Below are positions 51,356-61,194 of a DNA stretch of 64,000 nucleotides, piece by piece. The stretch is from contig NZ_CP015506.1 in the NCBI RefSeq assembly GCF_000294775.2, forward strand, positions 2,517,501 through 2,581,500, in the 5' to 3' direction. This stretch comes from Cytobacillus oceanisediminis 2691. GTDB lineage: Bacteria > Bacillota > Bacilli > Bacillales > Cytobacillaceae. The first letter of the stretch is position 1. Each line of letters starts with the position of its first letter. The notes beneath the pieces are model-generated. The model saw nothing but the letters and a program-made list of their open reading frames with translations, did not search any database and was not told where the DNA came from. A program made the translations under genes and the position numbers.

Positions 51356-52609
51356 TTATGCTTCAAAAAGAAGGCTTTCAGGATCTTCGATCAGTTCCTT
51401 GACGCGTTTCAGGAATGTGACAGCTTCTTTACCGTCAACAATTCTGTGGTCATAGGAAAGTGCGATATACATCATTGGGCGGTTTTCCATTCTTTCAGCA
51501 TCAATTGCAACCGGGCGCAATTGGATGGAATGCATTCCAAGAATACCAACCTGTGGTCCGTTCAGGATTGGAGTAGACATCATGGAGCCAAATACACCGC
51601 CATTAGTGATAGTGAAGCTTCCACCCTGCAGATCTGATAAAGCAAGTTTATTGTCTCTCGCCTTAACCGCAAGGTCCATGATATCCTTTTCGATTTCAGC
51701 AAAGTTTTTGCGGTCTGCATCACGTACAACCGGCACGACAAGACCTTCTGGTGCTGACACGGCAATACCAATGTCATAGAATTTCTTAAGGACAATTTCA
51801 TTGCCTTGAATTTCAGCATTTAAATAAGGATTTTTCTTAAGGGCTGCTACTACCGCTTTTGTGAAAAATGACATGAAGCCAAGCTTAACATCATTTTCTT
51901 CAAAGAATTTATCTTTGCGGTTCTTACGAAGGTTCATCACATTTGTCATGTCCACTTCATTGAACGTTGTCAGCATCGCTGCAGTTTGCTGAACTTCTAC
52001 AAGGCGGTTTGCAATGGTCTGGCGGCGGCGTGACATTTTGATTCGTTCCACTTCTTTTCCGGCGGCTGGCTGTTCAGCAGGTTTAGAAGCTGCTGCCGGT
52101 TTTGGTGCCTGAGCTTGCTGTTTTGCTTGATTTGGATTGAAGGATTCAACATCCTGGGTTCTGATTCTTCCCAGTGGATCAGCTGTCGGCACCTGGCTTA
52201 GGTCAATCCCTTTTTCTCTTGCCAGCTTGCGTGCTGCCGGAGAAGCGATCGGACGCTGTCCGCCAGCTTTTTCTTCAGCTGCTGGCTGTTCGGGCTGATC
52301 CTCTGCTTTAGGCTGTTCAGCTTTAGGAGCCTCAGGTTTTTCTTCCGTTTTTTCTGGAGCAGGTGCAGCTTGTCCGCTTTCATTAACGATAGCAATGGTT
52401 TCACCAACATTAACCGTGTCGCCTTCCTGTGCTTTAATTTCCTGTAAAACACCGCTATGTTCAGAAATGATTTCAACATTTACTTTATCTGTTTCAAGTT
52501 CTACAACATAATCCCCTTTATTTACTGTATCACCAGGCTGTTTTAGCCACTGTGCCACCGTACCTTCTGTAATGGATTCCGCCAATTCTGGAACTTTGAT
52601 TTCTGCCAC
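51356..52609 (-). CDS. odhB: Dihydrolipoamide succinyltransferase, E2 of 2-oxoglutarate dehydrogenase
   Basis: 417 residues. Lipoyl domain (1-76) with the lipoylated Lys in ETDKVNVEI, an Ala/Pro/Glu/Lys linker, an E3-binding domain (about 120-155, [20 protein letters not shown]), a second flexible linker, and the catalytic domain with [16 protein letters not shown]. Transfers succinyl groups to CoA in the TCA cycle. The start is GTG following AAGGAGGAAATTAAG; one base separates it from odhA. Confidence 0.95.
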   Translation of the reverse strand: MAEIKVPELAESITEGTVAQWLKQPGDTVNKGDYVVELETDKVNVEIISEHSGVLQEIKAQEGDTVNVGETIAIVNESGQAAPAPEKTEEKPEAPKAEQPKAEDQPEQPAAEEKAGGQRPIASPAARKLAREKGIDLSQVPTADPLGRIRTQDVESFNPNQAKQQAQAPKPAAASKPAEQPAAGKEVERIKMSRRRQTIANRLVEVQQTAAMLTTFNEVDMTNVMNLRKNRKDKFFEENDVKLGFMSFFTKAVVAALKKNPYLNAEIQGNEIVLKKFYDIGIAVSAPEGLVVPVVRDADRKNFAEIEKDIMDLAVKARDNKLALSDLQGGSFTITNGGVFGSMMSTPILNGPQVGILGMHSIQLRPVAIDAERMENRPMMYIALSYDHRIVDGKEAVTFLKRVKELIEDPESLLFEA

Positions 52610-52610
52610 C

Positions 52611-55454
52611 TTAATTTCCTCCTTCTTGCTTCCGTGTTAGGGTCTCATCTATTATACGTGCTTGTTCTTTCTTATGAACAGTCGGGTCACCTTCAGCCGG
52701 GCTTGAACGGCGTCTTCTTCCAATGTAGCTGACATCGATATCGCTGCCTGCGATTTCTTTCAGTCTAGGTTCAACGAAATTCCATGCACCCATATTTTTT
52801 GGTTCTTCCTGAATCCAAACGATTTCTTCTACATTAGGATAGCGGGTTAAAATTTCTTTAATTTGATTCATTGGGAACGGATAGATTTCTTCCACTCGTA
52901 AAATATGGAACCAATCCTGATCCTGGTAGTTTTTCAGGTTTTCGGATAAATCAATTGTGATCTTACCTGTTCCAAGAATGATGCGTTTCACTTTTTCGTG
53001 ATTTTGGCCTAAGCCAGGCTGTTCAATAACAGACTTGAATTCTCCTTCGCTCAATTCGAGTCCATTTGAAGCGACATTCGGATTGCGCAGCAGACTCTTA
53101 GGAGACATGATCACCAACGGGCGAACTTCCTCTTTTCCGAGAATGGCAGCCTGTCTTCTTAAGATATGGAAGTACTGTGCTGAAGAAGATAGATTAGCAA
53201 CTGTCCAGTTGTTTTCTGCTGCAAGAGTCAGGAATCTTTCCAGGCGGGCACTTGAATGTTCAGGTCCCTGTCCTTCATAGCCATGTGGAAGAAGCATGAC
53301 AAGACCTGATTTTTGGCCCCATTTCGCACGGCCAGCAGCAATAAACTGGTCAAACATTACCTGTGCCGCATTGGCAAAATCACCATACTGAGCTTCCCAT
53401 AGAACAAGCGTTTCCGGAGCGAATACATTATATCCATATTCAAAGCCTACGACAGCAGCTTCAGATAATGGGCTATTATGGACAGCGAATGATGCTTTAG
53501 CCGTTGAAAGCTTGTGCAAAGGTGAATACGCTTTTCCAGTTGTATGATCGTGCAGAACAACGTTTCTTTGTGCAAATGTACCTCTCTCGGAATCCTGGCC
53601 AGTCAGTCTGACAGGGGTACCATCAGATAAAATGGTTGCAAAAGCCAGTGTTTCAGCAAGTCCCCAATCAATCTTGCCGTCTCCTTCAAGCGCTTCCAAT
53701 CTGCGCTGCAGGATTTTGCCGAGTTTATCAAACACTTTGAAATCCTCTGGCCATTTTAATAATTCTTCGTTAATTTGCTTTAATTTATCGACAGACACAG
53801 CTGTTTTAATTTTTGGCAGACCCTTTTCGACTGTTTCAGGTGGATTGGTTAACTCCGCCTCTTTCTTTTCTTTTGGAACCTTTTCATAGGCAGCCTTCAT
53901 TTTTTCCAGTACTTCATGATGAATGCCCTCTGCTTCCTCTTTGGAAATGATCTTTTCATTTAGAAGCTTATCAGCATACAGCGCTTTCACGGTTGGACGC
54001 TTGCGAATAATGTTATACATAATAGGATTAGTCGTCATAGGCTCGTCCATCTCGTTGTGCCCAAATCTGCGGTATCCGATTAAGTCGATAAGGATATCCT
54101 TTTGGAATTTCGCACGATATTCACAAGCAATTCTTGCCGCTGCAACTACTGCTTCAGGTTCATCTGCATTCACATGCAGAATTGGCATTTCATAACCTTT
54201 GGCAAGATCACTTGCATATCTGGTAGAACGTGAATCATGTGATTCTGTTGTGAAACCAATTGTATTATTGGCAATGATATGGATCGAACCGCCCGTATTG
54301 TAGCCAGTCAGCTGTCCAAGGTTCAGTGTTTCTGCTACAATTCCCTGTCCTGGGAATGCTGCGTCTCCATGAATGATAATGGCTAAAGCAGCTTTTGGAT
54401 CTACTTCAGGATAACCGGCCTTTGTTCTATTATCCTGTGAAGCTCTGGTATAGCCCTCAACCAGTGAACCTACAAATTCAAGATGGCTCGGATTGTTAGC
54501 TAATGTCAGTCTGGCTATGGTCGTATTCTCATCTTTGATCTGTTTATCAAGACCAAGGTGATATTTAACGTCGCCTGTCCAGCCGTAATTGATTCCGATA
54601 GATCCTTCGGAAGGAACCAGTTCTTTATTTGGCGCATGCTGGAATTCCGCGAAGATCATTTCATACGGCTTTCCAAGCACATGGGCAAGAACATTTAATC
54701 TTCCGCGGTGGGCCATGCCGATGTTAATTGTTTTGGCTCCATCAGAAACGGATTCAGAAACAATTTCATCCAGTAATGGAACCATTGTATCAAGACCCTC
54801 AATTGAGAATCTTTTCTGGCCAACGAATGTTTTATGAAGGAATTTTTCAAATTCCTCAACTTCAGTCAGTCTTCTTAAAACTTTCAGTTTTTCTGCCTTC
54901 TGCATTGACAGTTTATGGCTGTTGGCCCCTATTTTACGGCGAAGCCAGTCTTTTTCGTTTTCATCAAATATATGCTGGAATTCAAACGCAATTGGTCCCA
55001 TATAAGCGCTTTTCAGGAATTCAATTGCTTCAAGTCCGTTGCGTAATGGATAGGTGGCGTCTTTAGTAATGACACCGGCAGGAATCTCTTTTAAATCATT
55101 TTCAGTTAAGCCATATTTGCTCAGTTCGAATAATGCACTTTCAGATTTATTGTTACCCAGCGGATAAATATCTGCAGCCAAGTGGCCATATGTGCGGATA
55201 TTATCAGCAAGGCGAATCGCAGCAAGTGTTTTTTCAAGCTGTCCGGCATTCATTGGCTGATTTGCTGATGAAGCCATTTGCGGAGTTCCTTCACTCGCTA
55301 GAGGGGAACCATTTCTTTCAAAGTAGTCTTTCATTTCAGGATCGATAGAAGATGGATCCTCTAAGTATCTTTCATATAGTTCAATAACGTAGCCAAGGTT
55401 GGGGCCATGAAATCCTTGTTCAAAAGGTCCCTCACCATTCGATGGCTTTTTCAT
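52611..55454 (-). CDS. odhA: 2-oxoglutarate dehydrogenase E1 component
   Basis: 947 residues, thiamin-diphosphate enzyme. [37 protein letters not shown], the ThDP/Mg motif region [25 protein letters not shown], and the C-terminal [19 protein letters not shown]. Decarboxylates 2-oxoglutarate and succinylates the lipoyl group of OdhB. First gene of odhAB; E3 is encoded elsewhere. GGAGGTAATTTTCC ribosome site; weak cre-like element upstream. Confidence 0.96.
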   Translation of the reverse strand: MKKPSNGEGPFEQGFHGPNLGYVIELYERYLEDPSSIDPEMKDYFERNGSPLASEGTPQMASSANQPMNAGQLEKTLAAIRLADNIRTYGHLAADIYPLGNNKSESALFELSKYGLTENDLKEIPAGVITKDATYPLRNGLEAIEFLKSAYMGPIAFEFQHIFDENEKDWLRRKIGANSHKLSMQKAEKLKVLRRLTEVEEFEKFLHKTFVGQKRFSIEGLDTMVPLLDEIVSESVSDGAKTINIGMAHRGRLNVLAHVLGKPYEMIFAEFQHAPNKELVPSEGSIGINYGWTGDVKYHLGLDKQIKDENTTIARLTLANNPSHLEFVGSLVEGYTRASQDNRTKAGYPEVDPKAALAIIIHGDAAFPGQGIVAETLNLGQLTGYNTGGSIHIIANNTIGFTTESHDSRSTRYASDLAKGYEMPILHVNADEPEAVVAAARIACEYRAKFQKDILIDLIGYRRFGHNEMDEPMTTNPIMYNIIRKRPTVKALYADKLLNEKIISKEEAEGIHHEVLEKMKAAYEKVPKEKKEAELTNPPETVEKGLPKIKTAVSVDKLKQINEELLKWPEDFKVFDKLGKILQRRLEALEGDGKIDWGLAETLAFATILSDGTPVRLTGQDSERGTFAQRNVVLHDHTTGKAYSPLHKLSTAKASFAVHNSPLSEAAVVGFEYGYNVFAPETLVLWEAQYGDFANAAQVMFDQFIAAGRAKWGQKSGLVMLLPHGYEGQGPEHSSARLERFLTLAAENNWTVANLSSSAQYFHILRRQAAILGKEEVRPLVIMSPKSLLRNPNVASNGLELSEGEFKSVIEQPGLGQNHEKVKRIILGTGKITIDLSENLKNYQDQDWFHILRVEEIYPFPMNQIKEILTRYPNVEEIVWIQEEPKNMGAWNFVEPRLKEIAGSDIDVSYIGRRRRSSPAEGDPTVHKKEQARIIDETLTRKQEGGN

Positions 55455-55581
55455 GGAAAATTACCTCCATAACTGTTTTTAAGTAAATAATTCAAATACA
55501 TTTTTCTCCCCTGAAAATACAATACCCGTCTATATGATGCATTAACGTTTTATTTTTACGAATAATAATATTTTTCAGAGG

Positions 55582-55595
55582 ATAAAACGTTTCCA
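55582..55595 (-). promoter_or_regulatory. Weak cre-like site upstream of odhA
   Basis: TGGAAACGTTTTAT on the minus strand matches TGWAARCGYTWNCW at 12 of 14 positions. Located about 130 bases before the odhA start. Confidence 0.35.
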
Positions 55596-55786
55596 CAGTT
55601 ATTCTAACACGGAAAATCTAGTTGTACAAAGATAAAAACATGAATATAGTGGAAAACTATTAAAAATTTTTTTTTAGTAATTACTTATTCTAATAAAATG
55701 TTTTGTTAAATGTTAAACAATTATAAATAAGAAATAACTGGGTGGTTTTTAGGGGTTCATTTTAGATTGTTATTATACTTAAAATG

Positions 55787-55900
55787 TTGCCCGCTGATTT
55801 CAGCACGGGACCTTCTTTCCGCCGGGAGGAACAGAGGTCCTCAGCTCCGCCTGCGCGGTCTCCCGCTCCCTCTCCTGCCGCAGGACATTTAAAAAGGCTT
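55787..55900. repeat. Degenerate GC-rich intergenic repeat
   Basis: GCCCGCTGATTTCAGC, CTTTCCGCCGGGAGG, GGTCCTCAGCTCCGCCTGCG, CGGTCTCCCGC and CTCCTGCCGCAGGA occur in order. These are the blocks of a highly palindromic GC-rich element I recall from intergenic regions across Bacillaceae. It is much richer in GC than its surroundings. No gene is supported in 55455-56070 otherwise. Confidence 0.55.
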
Positions 55901-56044
55901 CCTTGACTAATACCGCACGACGAAAATGCGGATGAATTTTCGAGAATCATGTGCCCATAGCGATGATCAGTTCAGGTTAATAACTAAGTTCAAGCAAAAA
56001 TTCAAAAACATTTTGTAAAAGCACTTTCTTATATAGAAGACAAA

Positions 56045-56078
56045 ATAAAAAAGCCGGCAGTCGTCCGGCTTTAAAAAG
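56045..56078 (-). terminator. Terminator overlapping the end of a small gene
   Basis: On the minus strand, AAAGCCGGACGACTGCCGGCTTTTTTATTTT. Confidence 0.85.
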
Positions 56079-56310
56079 TCTCAACTAAGTTAATATAGAT
56101 TTGTTTCACTGCATTCGCATTTTTTCTGTTTTCTTTTAGGGAAGATTCAATTGCTTCTCTCGTTTCCACAGGAAAATCAAAATGGCCGCAAGTTGTACAT
56201 TTTTCGAACATGGAACCAGAAACATTTACTTCAATGCCATCCATGGTCTGGAATACTGCTGGACCCTCGGATTCCGCAAACCGGTGGCGGCAGTGGCTAT
56301 GTTCACGCAT
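56071..56310 (-). CDS. Small CxxC-containing hypothetical protein
   Basis: 79 residues (MREHSHCRHRFAESEGPAVF, GIEVNVSGSMFEKCTTCGHF, DFPVETREAIESSLKENRK). CTTCG together with N-terminal Cys/His residues suggests zinc binding; the C-terminal half is helical. GGAGGGGAGCTAAT precedes the ATG. I cannot name a family. Confidence 0.65.
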   Translation of the reverse strand: MREHSHCRHRFAESEGPAVFQTMDGIEVNVSGSMFEKCTTCGHFDFPVETREAIESSLKENRKNANAVKQIYINLVETF

Positions 56311-56474
56311 ATTAGCTCCCCTCCAAGAAAAATTTCATTTACGTTCATTATAAAACAAATATTCTGAACTTTAAAGTGATCCCCTTCTAACATTTTATGC
56401 CAGGTTTTTTTCAAAAGAATAATTTGTGTATTTTTAAGACACATTAAAATTATTCAAATTCAGGAGGTTTTTCC

Positions 56475-56654
56475 ATGAATATTGGCAGAGCAAAAGAGAT
56501 TGCTGAGTCTGCTGAAATGCACAGTGTTACTTTGAATGGCATCCCGATCATCATTCAGCATGTAGATGAGCAGACTAAGACAGCACGTGTTTACACAAAA
56601 GCAGATTCTGAAAAAGAAATGGATGTGCCGGTTAACGATTTGATTGAAGAATGA
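56475..56654 (+). CDS. sspH: Small acid-soluble spore protein, H type
   Basis: 59 residues: MNIGRAKEIAESAEMHSVTL, NGIPIIIQHVDEQTKTARVY and a VPVNDLIEE ending, the SspH pattern (MNI.RA.EI..S...V..NG..I.IQHVDE.T..ARV). A minor spore-core protein made in the forespore. AGGAGGTTTTTCC ribosome site; own terminator. No confident sigma-G promoter could be picked by eye. Confidence 0.88.
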   Translation: MNIGRAKEIAESAEMHSVTLNGIPIIIQHVDEQTKTARVYTKADSEKEMDVPVNDLIEE

Positions 56655-56657
56655 ATA

Positions 56658-56700
56658 CCCCAAAAAAACTTTCCAGAATCTGATGGGAAGTTTTTTTGTT
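56658..56700 (+). terminator. Terminator after sspH
   Basis: AAAAAACTTTCC-AGAATCTGAT-GGGAAGTTTTTTT. Confidence 0.85.
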
Positions 56701-56801
56701 CAAAATTTTCCTCATTCCCCCTAAAAAATGGAGACTGAGGGCAAAAGGACCCAAGATACCTGGTCGGATATTTTTTATAACATAAAATATTCAAAAAAGT
56801 G

Positions 56802-56831
56802 TTGACGATTAGCGGTTTACTGTAGTAAAGT
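56802..56831 (+). promoter_or_regulatory. Candidate sigma-A promoter of the met operon
   Basis: TTGACG (56802-56807), 18 bases, TAAAGT (56826-56831), placed about 25 bases upstream of the S-box aptamer. Confidence 0.5.
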
Positions 56832-56854
56832 TTAGAGAAAATTTAATATTTGAT

Positions 56855-56970
56855 TTCTTATCCAGAGAGGTCGAGGGTAAGGCCCGACGACGCCTCAGCA
56901 ACCAGCAATCATTTTTTTGATTGAAAAGGTGCTAATTCCTGCAAGTTTCTAAAACTTGAAAGATAAGAAG
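56855..56970 (+). ncRNA. S-box (SAM-I) riboswitch aptamer
   Basis: P1 arms TTCTTATC / GATAAGAA. The core contains CAGAGAGGTCGAGGG, GGCCCGACGACGCCTCAGCAACC, an AATCA-TTTTTTT-TGATT hairpin and AAGGTGCTAATTCCTGCAAG. All of the conserved S-box blocks are in order. Binding of S-adenosylmethionine should favour the downstream terminator and shut off the operon. Confidence 0.95.
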
Positions 56971-56990
56971 AATGGCTGATCACATTAAAA

Positions 56991-57020
56991 AGTCTTCTTC
57001 TTATAGAAGGCTTTTTTTTA
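56991..57020 (+). terminator. S-box regulated terminator
   Basis: AGTCTTCT-TCTTAT-AGAAGGCT followed by TTTTTTTATTTTTT, between the aptamer and metI. Confidence 0.85.
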
Positions 57021-57045
57021 TTTTTTATAAGGAGTGGTTACAAGC

Positions 57046-58158
57046 ATGTATAATATTGACACCAGATTAGCGCAAATCGGAAACAGGAGCGAGTCAGCAA
57101 CAGGTGCTGTCAACCCGCCCGTATATTTTTCCACGGCATATCGCCATGAAGGCATTGGCCAGTCAACTGGCTTTGACTATAGCAGAACAGGCAACCCTAC
57201 CCGCCAGCTGCTTGAGGAGGCAATCGCCCATCTGGAAGAAGGCGACCAAGGCTATGCCTGCAGTTCTGGAATGGCCGCAATTCTTACCATTCTTTCTCTT
57301 TTTAAATCCGGAGATGAATGGATTGTATCAAAGGATTTATATGGCGGTACATATCGTCTGCTTGAACAGGGCTTCAAGAAGTGGGGACTTCAGTGCAAAT
57401 ATGTAAATACCAGCAATTCCGAAGATGTTGAACTATTAATCACGGAAAAGACCAAGGCAATATTTCTGGAGACTCCAACTAATCCGCTTATGGAACAGAC
57501 TGACATTCAATTGATAGCAGACATTGCCCAAAAGCATAATATCCTCCTTATAGTTGATAACACGTTTTATACCCCTCTCCTTCAGCAGCCGTTAAAGCTT
57601 GGAGCTGATATTGTGATCCATAGTGCAACCAAGTATCTTGGCGGGCATAATGATGTCCTTGCCGGATTAATTGTTGCAAAAGGCAAAGAGTTATGTGAGG
57701 CACTGGCGATGAACCACAATGCCGCAGGTGCTGTCCTTAGCCCTTTTGATTCATGGCTGTTGATCAGAGGGATGAAGACACTCTCTCTCCGCATGGAACG
57801 TCATGAAGAAAATGCGAAGGAATTAGCAGAATTTTTATCGGGCCACGATGCAGTAACAGATGTCCTTTATCCCGGCAAGGGCGGCATGATATCATTCCGA
57901 ATCAAGGATGAATCCTGGGTGAATCCATTTCTGCAGAGCCTCTCCCTTATCTCCTTTGCTGAAAGCCTTGGAGGAGTCGAGAGTTTCATAACTTATCCAG
58001 CAACCCAGACACATGCGGACATTCCTGAAGAAATCCGTATTGAAACCGGTGTCTGTAATAGGCTTCTGCGTTTCTCGGTTGGAATAGAAAATGCAGAAGA
58101 TTTGAAGGCGGATCTTGAACATGCTTTTGCTAAGGTTGTTAAGGAGGCAGTACGATGA
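57046..58158 (+). CDS. metI: Cystathionine gamma-synthase / O-acylhomoserine thiolase
   Basis: 370 residues, Cys/Met-metabolism PLP family. FDYSRTGNPTRQLLEEAIA, CSSGMAAI, DLYGGTYRLLEQ, VDNTFYTPLLQQP, and the PLP Lys in HSATKYLGGHND. Joins O-acetyl- or O-succinylhomoserine with cysteine or sulfide. Start at ATG (MYNIDTRLAQIGNRS aligns with MetI N-termini); an upstream GTG overlaps AAGGAGTG. Overlaps metC by four bases (ATGA). Confidence 0.93.
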   Translation: MYNIDTRLAQIGNRSESATGAVNPPVYFSTAYRHEGIGQSTGFDYSRTGNPTRQLLEEAIAHLEEGDQGYACSSGMAAILTILSLFKSGDEWIVSKDLYGGTYRLLEQGFKKWGLQCKYVNTSNSEDVELLITEKTKAIFLETPTNPLMEQTDIQLIADIAQKHNILLIVDNTFYTPLLQQPLKLGADIVIHSATKYLGGHNDVLAGLIVAKGKELCEALAMNHNAAGAVLSPFDSWLLIRGMKTLSLRMERHEENAKELAEFLSGHDAVTDVLYPGKGGMISFRIKDESWVNPFLQSLSLISFAESLGGVESFITYPATQTHADIPEEIRIETGVCNRLLRFSVGIENAEDLKADLEHAFAKVVKEAVR

Positions 58159-59339
58159 GTTCGAATTACACATTCCAAACGAAATTACTTCACAATAATC
58201 AAAAATTCGACCCGGAAACAGGAGCTGTCAGTGTACCGATCCAGCATGCCTCCACTTTTCATCAAAAAGATATTGATGTGTTCGGAAAATATGATTACAG
58301 CCGCAGCCTGAATCCAACAAGGGAAGCACTTGAAGAAGTCATCGCGGAGCTTGAAGAAGGTATTAGAGGGTTTGCCTTTTCTTCTGGAATGGCTGCCATT
58401 TCTACAGCATTCCTCCTCTTATCTCAGGGAGATCATGTTGTCATTACAGAAGATGTATATGGCGGAACCTATCGAATGACAACAGAAGTCCTGTCCCGCT
58501 TTGGCATTGAGCACACATTTGTTGATATGACAAATCTTGAGGAAGTAAAAGAAGCAATCCGTCCCAACACGAAAGTTTTCTATGTAGAGACTCCTTCCAA
58601 CCCGCTGCTGAAAGTGACAGATATACAGGCCATCAGTTCACTTGCAAGACAGCATGGAGCCTTGACATTTGTGGATAATACCTTCCTGACCCCTGCCCTT
58701 CAAAAACCGCTTTCTTTAGGTGCAGATATAGTGCTGCACAGCGCAACCAAATTTTTATCCGGACACAGCGACGTCGTGGCTGGCCTAGCGGTTGTGAAAG
58801 ATCCGGATTTAGGTGCAAGACTTGCTTTTCTCCAGAACTCCTTTGGAGCCGTTTTGGGTGTTCAGGATGCGTGGCTTGTGCTGAGAGGCATTAAAACGCT
58901 GCAGGTCAGGCTTGATCAGTCTGTGAAATCAGCTAAGAAAATTGCTGGTTTCCTTAATGATCACCCATCTGTTAAGAAGGTGCATTATCCAGGTTTTGTA
59001 GATCATCCCGGATATAAAATCCAGAAAATGCAGGCTGTGAACGCAGGTGCCGTCCTATCTTTTGAGCTTGAAGATGAGCTATCGATGAGAACATTTGTTG
59101 AAAATGCGAAAATACCTGTTTTTGCAGTAAGTCTGGGAGCTGTTGAATCCATCCTCTCCTACCCTGCAAAAATGTCACATGCAGCCATGCCAGCATCCGA
59201 ACGGGAGCAGCGCGGAATAACGGACAGTCTTCTTCGTCTATCTGTTGGCCTGGAGAGCGCAGATGATATTATAGAAGATTTCAAGGCAGCTTTATCTGCT
59301 GCCGGAAAAACAAAACATTCGATTTTACAGCGGGGGTGA
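58155..59339 (+). CDS. metC: Cystathionine beta-lyase
   Basis: 394 residues, the same PLP fold as Met[69 protein letters not shown]. Cleaves cystathionine to homocysteine, pyruvate and ammonia. Its ATG overlaps the metI stop (ATGA), so translation is coupled, with AAGGAGGCAGTACG inside the metI end. Order metI-metC as in B. subtilis. Confidence 0.93.
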   Translation: MSSNYTFQTKLLHNNQKFDPETGAVSVPIQHASTFHQKDIDVFGKYDYSRSLNPTREALEEVIAELEEGIRGFAFSSGMAAISTAFLLLSQGDHVVITEDVYGGTYRMTTEVLSRFGIEHTFVDMTNLEEVKEAIRPNTKVFYVETPSNPLLKVTDIQAISSLARQHGALTFVDNTFLTPALQKPLSLGADIVLHSATKFLSGHSDVVAGLAVVKDPDLGARLAFLQNSFGAVLGVQDAWLVLRGIKTLQVRLDQSVKSAKKIAGFLNDHPSVKKVHYPGFVDHPGYKIQKMQAVNAGAVLSFELEDELSMRTFVENAKIPVFAVSLGAVESILSYPAKMSHAAMPASEREQRGITDSLLRLSVGLESADDIIEDFKAALSAAGKTKHSILQRG

Positions 59340-59343
59340 TATT

Positions 59344-61194
59344 TTGAGTTTCCTAAATAAATTAAAGAATGAAATCATCATAGCAGATGGCGCGATGGGA
59401 ACTCTTCTGTACTCCTATGGTACCGACAGCTGTTTTGAGGAATTAAATTTATCACAATCTGAACAGATCCAGCACATCCATGAAGCATACATAGGCGCAG
59501 GGGCTGAATTGATCCAAACAAATACGTATGCGGCGAATTATTTGAAGCTTCAGCGATATGGACTGGAAGACTCCGTTAAGGAGATTAACAGTGCTGCAGC
59601 AAGGATTGCCAAAAAAGCTGCCAAGGAACGCGCATATGTTGCTGGTACAATCGGCGGGATCAGGGGATTCAAGCCCAACATGATTACACTTGAAGAAATA
59701 AAAAGAAGCTTCAGGGAGCAGCTTTATTGCCTGCTGCTTGAGAATGTAGATGGTATTTTGCTTGAAACCTATTATGACCTGGAAGAGCTTGAGACTGTCC
59801 TTGCCATAGCCAGGAAAGAAACTGATTTGCCGATTATCGCACAGGTGTCTCTTCAGGAAGCGGGTGTTCTTCAGAACCAGACTTCTATCGCTGATGCTTT
59901 AGCAAAGCTTGAAGGAATTGGTGCGGATGTTTTGGGAATCAATTGCAGGCTTGGTCCGCATCATATGCTGAAAACTCTCGAAAGTGTGCCTTTGCCAAAG
60001 CATGCCTATCTTTCTGCTTATCCAAATGCCAGTATTCCAGCCTATACGGATGGCAAATTTCATTATGAAGGAGATGCAGAATATTTCCGGCAGTCAGCGA
60101 TTGAATTCCGAAATCAGGGTGTCCGCCTGCTTGGAGGCTGCTGTGGAACAACACCTGACCATATCAAGGCGTTTTCTGACGTTTTAAAAGGACTTCCGCC
60201 AATAGAGGAAAAAGAGACAAAGGCAATCAATAAAGTCATGGTTTCTGAAAAGCCATCATCATCAAGAGAGCTCCCTCCTCTTCAAGATATTGTCAGGGAA
60301 AGGCCTTCTGTCATTGTTGAATTGGATCCTCCAAGGAAGCTTGATACTTCACGCTTTTTCGAAGGTGCAAAAGCATTGAAAGAAGCCGGAATAGATTCTA
60401 TTACACTTGCAGATAACTCCCTTGCTTCCCCCCGGGTATGCAACTCTGCGCTTGGATATCTCGTCAAGCAGCAGACAGGATTGCGCCCGCTTGTTCATGT
60501 GACCTGCAGGGATAGGAATATTATTGGACTGCAATCCCATTTAATGGGTCTGCACGCACTTGGATTAAATGATATTCTTGCCGTAACGGGTGATCCTGCA
60601 CGTGTCGGTGATTTTCCAGGAGCATCTTCTGTATATGATGTCTCATCATTTGAATTGATCAGTATGATCAAGCAGTTAAATGAAGGGTTATCTTTTTCAG
60701 GGAAAGATCTCGGCCAGAAAGCTGCCTTTTCAGTTGCAGGGGCTTTTAATCCCAATGTCCGCTCATTGGAAAAAGCTGTTGGACGGCTTGAAAAGAAAAT
60801 TGAACATGGTGCGGACTATTTCATCTCGCAGCCTGTTTTTTCTGAAGAGAAGCTGCTGGAAGTTCATGAGGCTGTGAAAGATTTAAAAGCACCTGTTTAT
60901 ATAGGCCTAATGCCTCTTACCGGCAGCCGGAATGCTGAGTTTCTGCATAATGAAGTTCCTGGAATCAAAATTTCCGACAGCATTAGAAACCGGATGGCTT
61001 CATTAAAGGATGATCCTGCACAGGCTGGAGCTGAAGGCATAGCTATTGCCAAGTCGCTGATCGATGCCGCGGCAGAGCTGTTTAATGGCATTTACCTCAT
61101 CACTCCATTTATGCGCTATGAAATGACTGTTGAACTATCAAACTATGCCCGTGAGACAACCGAACGGCTTTCAAGGAGGAAACAACATGCATAA
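59344..61194 (+). CDS. yitJ: Bifunctional homocysteine S-methyltransferase / 5,10-methylenetetrahydrofolate reductase, YitJ-like
   Basis: 616 residues. The N-terminal homocysteine methyltransferase domain (about 1-285) has [11 protein letters not shown], a zinc Cys in NCRLGPHH, and [10 protein letters not shown]. The C-terminal MTHFR-like domain (about 320-610) has [36 protein letters not shown] and [16 protein letters not shown]. It makes 5-methyl-THF for methionine synthesis. Start TTG, 6 nt after GGGGGTG, close behind the metC stop. Overlaps the metH start by eight bases. Confidence 0.92.
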   Translation: MSFLNKLKNEIIIADGAMGTLLYSYGTDSCFEELNLSQSEQIQHIHEAYIGAGAELIQTNTYAANYLKLQRYGLEDSVKEINSAAARIAKKAAKERAYVAGTIGGIRGFKPNMITLEEIKRSFREQLYCLLLENVDGILLETYYDLEELETVLAIARKETDLPIIAQVSLQEAGVLQNQTSIADALAKLEGIGADVLGINCRLGPHHMLKTLESVPLPKHAYLSAYPNASIPAYTDGKFHYEGDAEYFRQSAIEFRNQGVRLLGGCCGTTPDHIKAFSDVLKGLPPIEEKETKAINKVMVSEKPSSSRELPPLQDIVRERPSVIVELDPPRKLDTSRFFEGAKALKEAGIDSITLADNSLASPRVCNSALGYLVKQQTGLRPLVHVTCRDRNIIGLQSHLMGLHALGLNDILAVTGDPARVGDFPGASSVYDVSSFELISMIKQLNEGLSFSGKDLGQKAAFSVAGAFNPNVRSLEKAVGRLEKKIEHGADYFISQPVFSEEKLLEVHEAVKDLKAPVYIGLMPLTGSRNAEFLHNEVPGIKISDSIRNRMASLKDDPAQAGAEGIAIAKSLIDAAAELFNGIYLITPFMRYEMTVELSNYARETTERLSRRKQHA

